The notes under the pieces were generated by a model. That model had not been told where the DNA came from and ran no database searches. It saw nothing but the letters and a program-made list of their open reading frames with translations. This document shows positions 28,608 through 36,095 of a DNA stretch of 64,000 nt, one piece after another; position 1 is the stretch's first letter, and each line of letters begins with the position of its first letter. The DNA is taken from the NCBI RefSeq assembly GCF_000015165.1, contig NC_009485.1, forward strand, positions 5,909,501 to 5,973,500, in the 5' to 3' direction. The stretch comes from Bradyrhizobium sp. BTAi1. Its GTDB lineage: Bacteria; Pseudomonadota; Alphaproteobacteria; Rhizobiales; Xanthobacteraceae. The position numbers were made by a program, and so were the translations under genes.

Positions 28608-30068
28608 TCACGAATAGCGCATCACGCCGTCATCGACCTTGCCGAAGCGCAGCGAGATGATGTCCAGCGCGTAGTTCTGGTACAGCCGCCACGGCCGCTT
28701 CGAGCCTTGCTTCGGCAGGTCGGCGACCGCGCGCTGCACATAGCCCGAGCTGAAGCTCAGCGACGGCAGCGGCGTGACCGAGGCGTCGTCATTATGCGGC
28801 ATGCATTGGCGATAGCCGTGCCGATCCATGTAATTGAGCAGACGACAGACATATTCGCAGGTCAGGTCGCATTTCAGAGTCCAGGACGCGTTGGTGTAGC
28901 CGAGCGTGGCCGCGAGATTCGGCACGTCGGAATACATCATGCCCTTGTAGTTGAGCGTCTTGGCAAAATCGACCTTGCGGCCGTCGACCATCACCTCGAT
29001 CCCGCCGAGCACCTGCAGCACCAGCCCGGTCGCGGTCACGATCACGTCGGCCTCGAGCTCGCGGCCATCCGACAGGCGCAGGCCGCGCGCGGTGAAGCTC
29101 TCGATCCCGGCCGTCACCACCGACGCCCGCTGCTCGCGGATGGTCTTGAACAGGTCGCCATCCGGTACCAGACAGAGCCGCTGGTCCCACGGATTGTAGC
29201 GCGGCGTGAAATGGGTGGCGATGTCGTAGTCGGGGCCGAGCGCGGCCCGCACGCCGCCCAGGATCAGCTGCTTGACACGCTGCGGCTTGCGCCGGCTGAG
29301 CTGGAAGAAATACATCCCGAACAGCACGTTGCGCCAGCGGATCAGGTGATAGGCGAGGCTGGCCGGCAGATGCCGGCGCAATTTGTTGGCGAGCGCGTCC
29401 TGCGCCGGGCGCGACACCACATAGGTCGGCGAGCGCTGCAGCATCGTCACATGCGCCGCGGTCCTGGCCATCGCCGGCACCAGGGTCACGGCGGTGGCAC
29501 CGGAGCCGATCACGACGACGCGCTTGCCGGCATAATCGAGATCCTCAGGCCAGGCCTGCGGATGCACGATGCGGCCCTTGAAATCGGCCATGCCCTTGAA
29601 GTCCGGCAGATAGCCCGCCTCGTAGCGGTAATAGCCGGAACACATGAACAGGAAGCCGCAGGTGATCAGCACCGTCTCCGTTGTCCCCTGCTCGGTCCGG
29701 CGCTCGACCTCCACCGTCCAGCGCGCGTCTGCGCTCGACCACGCAGCGCGGCGGACGCGATGATGAAAGCGGATGTGGCGGTCGATGCCGTTCTCGGTCG
29801 CGGTGTCCTTGACATAGTTCAGGATCTGCGGCCCGTCGGCGATCGCCTTCGGATCCGTCCACGGCTTGAACGAATAGCCGAGCGTGTACATGTCGCTGTC
29901 GGAGCGGATGCCGGGATAGCGGAACAGGTCCCAGGTGCCGCCGATCGCACCGCGGCCCTCCAGGATGGCGAAGCGCTTGCCCGGACATTTGTGCTGCAGG
30001 TGATAGGCAGCGGCGATGCCGGACAGTCCGGCGCCGACGATCAGCACGTCGACATGCTCTGTTGACAT
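28608..30068 (-). CDS. Flavin-containing monooxygenase, Baeyer-Villiger type
   Basis: 486 residues from ATG 30068. A first Rossmann motif VLIVGAGLSGIAAAYHL binds FAD and a second, VVVIGSGATAVTLVPAM, binds NADPH. Between them lies FKGRIVHPQAWPED, which fits the Baeyer-Villiger fingerprint FxGxxxHxxxWP. GGTWDLFRYPGIRSDSDMYT is also typical of the EthA-like group. The enzyme would insert oxygen into ketones or oxidise sulfur/nitrogen compounds. Substrate is not inferable. No partner genes are adjacent; a REP-like element lies beyond its 3' end. Confidence 0.9.
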   Translation of the reverse strand: MSTEHVDVLIVGAGLSGIAAAYHLQHKCPGKRFAILEGRGAIGGTWDLFRYPGIRSDSDMYTLGYSFKPWTDPKAIADGPQILNYVKDTATENGIDRHIRFHHRVRRAAWSSADARWTVEVERRTEQGTTETVLITCGFLFMCSGYYRYEAGYLPDFKGMADFKGRIVHPQAWPEDLDYAGKRVVVIGSGATAVTLVPAMARTAAHVTMLQRSPTYVVSRPAQDALANKLRRHLPASLAYHLIRWRNVLFGMYFFQLSRRKPQRVKQLILGGVRAALGPDYDIATHFTPRYNPWDQRLCLVPDGDLFKTIREQRASVVTAGIESFTARGLRLSDGRELEADVIVTATGLVLQVLGGIEVMVDGRKVDFAKTLNYKGMMYSDVPNLAATLGYTNASWTLKCDLTCEYVCRLLNYMDRHGYRQCMPHNDDASVTPLPSLSFSSGYVQRAVADLPKQGSKRPWRLYQNYALDIISLRFGKVDDGVMRYS

Positions 30069-30215
30069 GAGGCGGTCCTGGCGTTCCCTGGTCCAGCGTC
30101 TTGCGCCGGTGGCGGACAGTCGCAACCCTGCCTGTTCCTGTCAAATCGTGCGCGCGTTCGCATTCGATCAACCCTCCTGCTCTATCAACAGGATCATCCT
30201 CAGACGGATCTCGTG

Positions 30216-30944
30216 ATGAACGACCTCGCCCCGCAGCACGAAACGCCCGGCAACGACGTCAGCCGGGACCGCGGGAGCGCGCAGGCGCAGCGCATCGCCC
30301 TGGGGTTCACCCTCGCCGCGATCGGGCTGGCGGGATGGTCGCTCTTCCCCAGCTTTCCGGCCGGGCAGCTGATCGCGGTCGTGACCGTCATTCCGCTGCT
30401 GGCACTGATCCTCACGCTGCGCTTTCCCGGCCGGTTCCGCATCGGTCTCGGCGCGGGCTACGCGGCGGCCAATCTCGGCACCGGCTGCATCGTGGCCGCC
30501 GGCACGCTCGCCGCGCGCACGCTGTCGGACATCAACCTCGTCAGCTGGCTGCCGCTCACGGCCTTCGCGATCGCGGTCGCGATCATCTTCCTGATCGTCG
30601 CCGCACGGTTCGAAACCCAGCTGCGCCGGCGCGGCTGGCGGCTGCTGCTCGCGGCGCTGTTCGTCGGCGCCTATGCGTTCGGCGCGCTCGGCCAGTTCAA
30701 CACCGCGCTCGACCGCTCGGCCCCGGCGCTGCTGCGCAGCCGGGTGCTCGCCAAGCATCTCGGCCATAGCAGGCTCGCCACCTACCAGGTGACGCTGGAG
30801 CCCTGGGGGCCGTTCGCCAGGCCCTCGGAGGCCCATGTGCCGCAGGCGCTGTACGAGCAGCTGCAGCCCGGCGACACCGTGTGCCTGCGTCTGCGCGACG
30901 GGGCGTTTCGGATGGCGTGGTTCGGCGTGGCGGCGTGCCGGTGA
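30216..30944 (+). CDS. Hypothetical membrane protein
   Basis: 242 residues from ATG 30216 (GTG 30213 also possible). Five or so hydrophobic segments fill residues ~25-165: IALGFTLAAIGLAGWSLFP, LIAVVTVIPLLALILTL and LLLAALFVGAYAFGALGQFN. They are followed by a soluble C-terminal domain with YQVTLEPWGPFARPSEAHVP and CLRLRDGAFRMAWFGVAAC. The arrangement (membrane domain plus short soluble tail containing two cysteines) is common but I do not recognise the family. It diverges from the monooxygenase gene across 147 bp. Confidence 0.7.
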   Translation: MNDLAPQHETPGNDVSRDRGSAQAQRIALGFTLAAIGLAGWSLFPSFPAGQLIAVVTVIPLLALILTLRFPGRFRIGLGAGYAAANLGTGCIVAAGTLAARTLSDINLVSWLPLTAFAIAVAIIFLIVAARFETQLRRRGWRLLLAALFVGAYAFGALGQFNTALDRSAPALLRSRVLAKHLGHSRLATYQVTLEPWGPFARPSEAHVPQALYEQLQPGDTVCLRLRDGAFRMAWFGVAACR

Positions 30945-30990
30945 GGGCGGCAGGCACATTGCACGGACGAACGACGCTGCGTAGAATTCG

Positions 30991-31070
30991 TAGCCCGCAT
31001 GAGCGCAGCGACATGCGGGGTCTCACGCGATTTCGGTGAACCCGGATGTCGCTGCGCTCGTCCGGGCCAC
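30991..31070. repeat. Palindromic repeat, copy upstream of alaX
   Basis: Reads GCATGAGCGCAGCGACATGC ... GGATGTCGCTGCGCTCGTCC, two pairs of inverted arms with TCTCACGCG between. A second copy lies at 31849-31930, so the AlaX gene is flanked by the pair. Confidence 0.75.
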
Positions 31071-31088
31071 GGCGGCAAATCGTTTCGC

Positions 31089-31820
31089 ATGACGGACTTT
31101 CTTCCGCGCCCCTTCTCCGTCGACCATCCCGAGGTCCTGGCGCTCGACGTCGCGACGCTGGACGCGCGCCCCGGCGCCGTGCTGCTGGCGCGGTCACCAT
31201 TCTATCCGGGCGGCGGTGGCCAATTGCCGGACCGCGGCACGATCGCCTGGAATGGCATCGTGCGCGAAGTGGTGGGCTTCGAGGTGACGGCTGACGGCCT
31301 CTGGCACCTGATCGGGGACGACGCCATTCCCGACGGGATGATCGAGCTGCGCGTCGACCAAGCCTTCCGCCAGCGGATGTGCGAACAGCACACGGTGGCG
31401 CATCTCGTCAATAGCGCCGTCTACACGCTGTTCGACGGCGCATTGCTAACCGGCGTCCGCATGACCGAAACCGACGAATTCAGCGTCGACTTCGATCTGC
31501 CGAAGGTGGCGCCAGAGCAGCTGCGCGCCGTCCAGGATGCCGTCAACACCGCAATCGCCGACGATCGTCCGGTGCGCACCTTCGACATGGATTACGACAC
31601 TGCACAGACCACCGCCGGCCTGTTCCGCGCCAAATCCGTCGCCCCGCCGCGCCAAGCCGACGGCCTGATCCGCATCGTCGACATCGACGGTCTCGACCGC
31701 CAGGCCTGCGGCGGCACGCACCTGGCGTCGACCGCGCGGGCGCGGCGGATTCGCATTCTGAAGGTCGACAACAAGGGCCGGCAGAACCGGCGGCTTCGAA
31801 TCGGGATGCTGGGCGCGTAG
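31089..31820 (+). CDS. Alanyl-tRNA editing protein AlaX
   Basis: 243 residues from ATG 31089. The in-frame codons upstream (from 30999) are the translated repeat and are not used. The zinc-binding editing motifs are HTVAH (HxxxH, ~106) and CGGTH (CxxxH, ~208). SPFYPGGGGQLPDRG (~37) is the AlaRS editing-domain signature. Free-standing AlaX enzymes hydrolyse mis-charged Ser-tRNA(Ala) or Gly-tRNA(Ala). The full AlaRS is elsewhere. Its neighbours give no operon context. Confidence 0.92.
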   Translation: MTDFLPRPFSVDHPEVLALDVATLDARPGAVLLARSPFYPGGGGQLPDRGTIAWNGIVREVVGFEVTADGLWHLIGDDAIPDGMIELRVDQAFRQRMCEQHTVAHLVNSAVYTLFDGALLTGVRMTETDEFSVDFDLPKVAPEQLRAVQDAVNTAIADDRPVRTFDMDYDTAQTTAGLFRAKSVAPPRQADGLIRIVDIDGLDRQACGGTHLASTARARRIRILKVDNKGRQNRRLRIGMLGA

Positions 31821-31848
31821 ACGCGTCGCGCATCGGCTCGCGACGCGG

Positions 31849-31930
31849 AGCCCGGATGAGCGCAGCGACATCCGGGTCTCACGCGCCGTCACGCTGAACC
31901 CGGATATCGCTGAGCTCATCCGGGCGACGG
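31849..31930. repeat. Palindromic repeat, copy downstream of alaX
   Basis: GGATGAGCGCAGCGACATCC ... GGATATCGCTGAGCTCATCC with TCTCACGCG between the arms. It is the same element as 30991-31070, in the same orientation, with a few changes that keep most pairing. Confidence 0.75.
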
Positions 31931-31938
31931 CCCCAGCC

Positions 31939-32277
31939 TCAGCTCTCCGGCCGATGGACGACGACATCGAATCCCTCCTCGGGCGCGGGCGCCACCAAGT
32001 AAAAGGTGAACAGATCGAACGCCTCGTCCGTCACAGTGAACCCATGCTGTCCCTCCGCATTGCGCGCGCGCAGCCCCGCCTTGCAGATCTCGTCGGGCAC
32101 GCCGAGGTGATGAAGCTGGTGCCGCACGCAGCATTGCAAGCGAAGTAATCCAGTCCAGCCGCAGATCGACAGGAGCGCTGCCGAAGCCGTCGTGGGGTCA
32201 GCCGCCCGCCTGCTGACGTGCAGCAGCGTGGGAGCGAGACCTAACGTCGCGGATCCGATGATCGTCGCCGAGACCAT
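31939..32277 (-). CDS. Possible small secreted hypothetical protein
   Basis: A 112-codon frame from an ATG at 32277. The start resembles an export signal (MVSATIIGSATLGLAPTLLH). The end has an ordinary protein composition (HGFTVTDEAFDLFTFYLVAP). No family is recognised and no strong ribosome-binding site is seen, so this may be a degraded or species-specific gene. It lies between the alaX repeat and a divergent PepSY-like gene, where nothing else is credible. Confidence 0.35.
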   Translation of the reverse strand: MVSATIIGSATLGLAPTLLHVSRRAADPTTASAALLSICGWTGLLRLQCCVRHQLHHLGVPDEICKAGLRARNAEGQHGFTVTDEAFDLFTFYLVAPAPEEGFDVVVHRPES

Positions 32278-32414
32278 TGTTTTATAGGCCCGACACAAAT
32301 TTGGAAAAGCTCTAAGAGCGATTCCAGCGGCCGCTCCGTTGACACATTCGGCCGGTTGCCGTCTTCCCTGATCCCACGATGCATCGTGTTTGAATTTGCT
32401 CATTGGAGGGATTG

Positions 32415-32693
32415 ATGAGACTGACCACCGCCGCCGTGCTCGGCGCCGCACTTGCCGGATTCGCCTTCTCGCCGGCCCTGGCCGACGGCTACAAGGATTG
32501 CACCAAGCTCGACAAGGCGTCATGGAAGCCGGCGGCCGAGGCGGAAGCCAAGGCGAAGGCGCTGGGCTATGAGGTGCGCCGCTCCAAGGTCGAGGGCACC
32601 TGCTACGAAGTCTACGGCGTCAAGGAAGGCAAGCTGTACGAGCTGTTCTACAGCCCGGAGGATCTCAGCCTGAAGCACACGATCGCCAAGTAA
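32415..32693 (+). CDS. Small periplasmic PepSY-like protein
   Basis: 92 residues from ATG 32415, with GGAGGG 5 nt upstream. A signal peptide (TTAAVLGAALAGFAFSPALA) is followed by ~70 residues with two cysteines (DCTKLD, GTCYEVYG) and a beta-rich C-terminal half, EVYGVKEGKLYELFYSPEDL. It fits the PepSY-like pattern of small periplasmic proteins that often accompany cytochrome b561 genes, as here: a cytochrome b gene follows 58 bp downstream. The function is not known. Confidence 0.75.
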   Translation: MRLTTAAVLGAALAGFAFSPALADGYKDCTKLDKASWKPAAEAEAKAKALGYEVRRSKVEGTCYEVYGVKEGKLYELFYSPEDLSLKHTIAK

Positions 32694-32751
32694 GCTTCCA
32701 GATCCCCGGCAGACGGCGTGCAGCACCGCTGCACGCCGTGACGCAACGGCC

Positions 32752-33360
32752 ATGCACGGCACAGCTCCGAGATCCACCGTGAAAGACCCGGACCCGGCCG
32801 AGACCGTGCTGGTCTGGGATCTGCCGTTGCGCCTATGGCATTGGCTGCTGGCTGTGCTGGTGCTCGTCGCCTGGGTGACGCCGAACGTCCATGACGAGCT
32901 GCATCGGCTGGCCGGCTATGCGATCCTCGGGCTGCTCGCCTTCCGCCTGATCTGGGGCCTGATCGGCACGCGTCATTCACGCTTTCGCAGCCTCCGTGCC
33001 CGGCTGCGCGCCACGCCGGCCTATCTGTGGAATCTGCGGCGCGGCAGGACCGGCCGCTATCTCGGCCTCAACCCGGCCGGCACGGCCATGCAGCTTGCGC
33101 TGCTGCTGCTCCTCATCGTCTCGGCCGTATCAGGCGCGATGCAGGTCACCGTGCGCTTCTTCGGTATCTGGTGGGTCGAGGACACCCACGAGGTGACGTC
33201 GTATATCTTGATCCCGCTTGTCGTCCTACACGTCGCCGGCGTCGTGCTGGTCAGCCGGCTGCAGCGCGAGAATCTCGCGCGCGCCATGCTCACCGGGCGC
33301 AAGCTGCTGCGGCGGAGCATTCGTGGCGCGCCGGTGTCGAGCCCGAAAGCGGGCTCATAA
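32752..33360 (+). CDS. Cytochrome b (b561/Ni-Fe hydrogenase b-type) membrane protein
   Basis: 202 residues with four transmembrane helices. Candidate heme ligands are in LRLWHWLLAVLVLVAW (~25), VHDELHRLAGY, DTHEVTSYILIPLVVLHVAG (~147) and the paired histidines of the last helix. This is the four-helix cytochrome b/b6-like domain. Such proteins pass electrons between the quinone pool and periplasmic partners. It is in one unit with the PepSY-like gene upstream, suggesting that the small protein is its partner or donor. Confidence 0.85.
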   Translation: MHGTAPRSTVKDPDPAETVLVWDLPLRLWHWLLAVLVLVAWVTPNVHDELHRLAGYAILGLLAFRLIWGLIGTRHSRFRSLRARLRATPAYLWNLRRGRTGRYLGLNPAGTAMQLALLLLLIVSAVSGAMQVTVRFFGIWWVEDTHEVTSYILIPLVVLHVAGVVLVSRLQRENLARAMLTGRKLLRRSIRGAPVSSPKAGS

Positions 33361-33531
33361 GCGACACCCGGAACTCACAATCCCGCATCGTTGCGCACAA
33401 GCCACAGTTCCCGCAAAAGCTGCTGACGACACGCGCTGCGTTATTGCGCCCCGCCGCCAAGCGCCGAACAATCGCAGGTATCGGATGCCTGACCGCGCCT
33501 GTTCGCAGGGGCCTGGATTTTAGGAGACCGG

Positions 33532-34554
33532 ATGATGAGCTCGCCGTCGGTTGTCACGCGTGCGTTGTATCGGTCCGTCGTCCTTGCAGCTTCCATCGCG
33601 GCGTGGCCCGCTTGGGCCGCCGAGATCGAGGCGGCGACGCCGCCCGTCGTCACCGAGCCGGTTGCAAGCTCGGCGCAGCCGCCGGCCGCAGACGCCGCGC
33701 TCACCACGGCCTCCATCGCGCCCTCGGCCAATCTGCCTGCCGACGAGCTGGCCGCGCCCAAGGCGGCTGATGATGCGCCCAAGCCTACCGTGGCCAGCGC
33801 CGACCGCATCGAGATCCTCGACGAATGCCTCGACATCGACGCCTGTATCGACCGCTATTTGTGGGCGCTGTATGAGCGCGCGCCGAAGCTCGACAAGATC
33901 AAGGAGACCGAGCGGCGCGTCGTCACGGTCAAGCGCAAGGGCCGCATGGTCAAGGTGACGCGCAGCTTTACCAGGCTGGTCGACAACGACTTTACCTGGA
34001 AGGATCCGAAGGCCGCCGAGCGTGTCGGCCTCAGCATGAAGGACTACGTGATCGGCGGCATGGACCGCAGCTTCAAGCTGAAGCTGTTTCACACCTTGCA
34101 TGCCGCCGAAGCCGCCGGGCTCGCACCTGGCATCACCAGCGCGTTCCGCGACGACTACCGCCAGGAGATCGCCAGCGGGCTGAAAGCCGCCACCAACCGC
34201 TCCTATCACGGCGGCAGCCTGCGCGGCGGCTACGGCCATGGCCTCGCCGCGGACATCGTCAGCGTCAACGGCGCGACGCGCGCGCAGCGCTGGGTGGCGA
34301 CGGAGCAGCTGTGGAAATGGGTCGACGCCAACGGCAAGAGTTTTGGCGTCGGCCGCCCCTATCTCGATCGCGACCCGCCGCATGTCGGACCTGTCGACGG
34401 CCAGGAATATGCCAAGCACCGCGCGCCGGCCGTGAAGGTGGCGGCGGCGGAGACCAAGAAGCACAATCGGATCGCCGCGCGGCCGGAGCATCATGCGGCG
34501 AAGCGTGCGAAGGCCGTGCGCGCCTCGGCCCTGGCGTCGCGGCGGACGGGGTGA
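33532..34554 (+). CDS. M15-like D-Ala-D-Ala carboxypeptidase family protein
   Basis: 340 residues. A signal peptide is followed by an Ala/Pro-rich linker (~25-85). The catalytic region (~175-300) has GITSAFRDDYRQ (the SxxR motif), YGHGLAADIV (HxxxxD, zinc ligands) and DPPHVGP (terminal histidine ligand), which together mark the VanY/LAS-type M15 zinc peptidases. It should trim peptidoglycan stem peptides in the periplasm. The tail (~300-340) is basic and low-complexity. It is isolated, ending about 60 bp before the palindromic repeat holding the IS. Confidence 0.82.
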   Translation: MMSSPSVVTRALYRSVVLAASIAAWPAWAAEIEAATPPVVTEPVASSAQPPAADAALTTASIAPSANLPADELAAPKAADDAPKPTVASADRIEILDECLDIDACIDRYLWALYERAPKLDKIKETERRVVTVKRKGRMVKVTRSFTRLVDNDFTWKDPKAAERVGLSMKDYVIGGMDRSFKLKLFHTLHAAEAAGLAPGITSAFRDDYRQEIASGLKAATNRSYHGGSLRGGYGHGLAADIVSVNGATRAQRWVATEQLWKWVDANGKSFGVGRPYLDRDPPHVGPVDGQEYAKHRAPAVKVAAAETKKHNRIAARPEHHAAKRAKAVRASALASRRTG

Positions 34555-34678
34555 TCATCTCGTCGCAGCGCGTGGCGACTCTCGAGTGATGTCGTAGCGC
34601 GCGACGCAGTCTCCGTCATTGCGAGGAGCGCAGCGACGAAGCAGAGTCCCGCCCACGACTCTGGATTGCTTCGCAGAG

Positions 34679-35946
34679 TGTTCAGCCCGGGGACATGGCT
34701 TACACCTGTTCGGGGACATAGTTGACACTTTTGGGGTCGCGCAAATCGATCGCTGCGATCTGATGCGCGGCAAAGAAAATTCCGAATTTTCCGTCCTGGC
34801 TGAGCGGGCGAATAGCGAGCCGCTCGCTGCGAAAGGCTTGCGGGACTTTCCAGAGCCGTCCCTCGAAACTGACATAGGCCTTGGTGCTCGACACCGAACG
34901 GACGATCTCACCCTCGTCGTATTCCACCGTCGGAAGGCGATCCGGCATCGTTCGCGGGCTGGGCCGGTAGCGGCTCGCCGGCACATCGAAGTCGAGAGCC
35001 TCGTGGGGCCGGTCGAGATTGTAGACGGCCCGCCATTCGTCGAGCGCCCGCTGGACGTCGTCAAGGTCCCTGTAGCGCTTGAAGGCAAAGACTTCGGCCT
35101 TCAGGCTGCGGTGGAAGCGTTCGTTCTTGCCGCGGCCCTGAGGATGATACGGCCGGCTGTGGATCGTTCGAATGCCGAGCTTCAGAAGCCAGACCGTCAG
35201 CGCGGTCCAGGGGTCTTCGAGAGTAAAGCCCCAGGGACCACCATTATCGACGAACATCGCATCCGGCAGTCCATAGCGGCGGAACGTCGTCTCCAGATGT
35301 CCTTTGACCGTAGAGCCGCGCTCGTTGTCACACGCCGCCAGGCACACGGAGAAGCGCGAGTGGTCGTCCAGCGCAGTCAGCGGGTGACAGGACACGCCGT
35401 TCTCCAGCGCACTGTGCCCCTTGAAGTCCATCTGCCACAGCTGATTGGGCGCATCCTTCTCGAAACGCCTGTACGGCTGCCCCGGCGTGCCTGCAGGCTC
35501 GCTCACGCGATCGTAGCGGCGCAGGATGGTGTGCACGGTGGATATCGCCGGGACAGTTTGCCCGTCGCGCGCGAGACGACGTGCGAGCTTGCGCGCGCCC
35601 CAGGCCGGGTGAGCGTCGCGCAACGCGACGATCTGCTGCTCAGTCGCAGCCGCCGTGCGCTCCGGACTCCGATGCGGCCGCCGCGACCGGTCCGCCAGCG
35701 TCGTATCGCCGGCGTCATACCGCTGGATCCATTTGTAGCCGGTCTCGGCGCTGATGCCGAACTGACGGCACAGCTTCCGCCGGTTCACGCCCTCCTGCTT
35801 GGCAAGCATCACAAACTCTCGTCGCTGGTCCATGACAGACACCTCTCGCCACGGCATCGCTCGCCCCTTTGCTTGACGAATCGAGCCGATTTTGAGGTGT
35901 CAACCATGTCTCCGAACACCTGTCAGCCATGTCCCCGGGCTGAACA
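34679..35946 (-). mobile_element. IS481-family insertion sequence, intact
   Basis: 1268 bp. The ends are a 20-bp perfect inverted repeat, TGTTCAGCCCGGGGACATGG at the left with its complement at 35927-35946. Imperfect similarity continues inward to about 50 bp, including a second ACACCTGTTCGGGGACAT-like block. The direct repeat CAGAG flanks it (34674-34678 and 35947-35951), a 5-bp target duplication. It contains a single transposase gene filling most of its length. Confidence 0.93.
34700..35857 (-). CDS. IS481-family transposase
   Basis: 385 residues, apparently full length. N-terminal helix-turn-helix regions include CRQFGISAETGYKWIQRY (~30) and a second HTH, HPAWGARKLARRL (~80). The rve integrase core starts with WQMDFKGHSAL (first catalytic D, ~143). 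The second is in MFVDNGGPWG (~223). The glutamate lies in GRGKNERFHRSLKAEV (~267), completing DDE. The last ~40 codons run into the terminal repeat, where VPEQV and the stop are encoded. ATG 35857 is chosen; ATG 35833 is a possible internal start. No frameshift is seen, so the element may be active. Confidence 0.93.
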   Translation of the reverse strand: MPWREVSVMDQRREFVMLAKQEGVNRRKLCRQFGISAETGYKWIQRYDAGDTTLADRSRRPHRSPERTAAATEQQIVALRDAHPAWGARKLARRLARDGQTVPAISTVHTILRRYDRVSEPAGTPGQPYRRFEKDAPNQLWQMDFKGHSALENGVSCHPLTALDDHSRFSVCLAACDNERGSTVKGHLETTFRRYGLPDAMFVDNGGPWGFTLEDPWTALTVWLLKLGIRTIHSRPYHPQGRGKNERFHRSLKAEVFAFKRYRDLDDVQRALDEWRAVYNLDRPHEALDFDVPASRYRPSPRTMPDRLPTVEYDEGEIVRSVSSTKAYVSFEGRLWKVPQAFRSERLAIRPLSQDGKFGIFFAAHQIAAIDLRDPKSVNYVPEQV

Positions 35947-36030
35947 CAGAGCCTGTCATCAGGCCGCGCATCCCCGCGGACCCGGCGGCTCGCAATGACG
36001 GCGCCTTATTGTCGGAGCGTCAGGGACGCA

Positions 36031-36063
36031 AATAGAAAAGGCCGGGGCAATGCCCCGGCCTTC
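36031..36063 (-). terminator. Rho-independent terminator after ahcY
   Basis: Read on the minus strand: a 12-bp stem AAGGCCGGGGCA / TGCCCCGGCCTT with a very short loop, followed by TTCTATTT. It begins about 33 bp beyond the ahcY stop. Confidence 0.85.
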
Positions 36064-36095
36064 GTCGTCTCCGCCGCCGCGCGTGGTGCCGGATC

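Larger units (their letters stand above)
34617..36000. repeat. Palindromic repeat split by the IS481 insertion
   Basis: The left part (34617-34678) begins TCATTGCGAGGAGCGCAGCG and the right part (35947-36000) ends GGCTCGCAATGACG. Removing the IS and one CAGAG copy rejoins them into a continuous element whose ends pair (TCATTGCGAG with CTCGCAATGA). The repeat was therefore present before the IS arrived. Confidence 0.75.

Noticed and set aside
34700..35857. Broken or frameshifted transposase
   Set aside because: The frame is continuous with all three DDE regions and ends in the terminal repeat.
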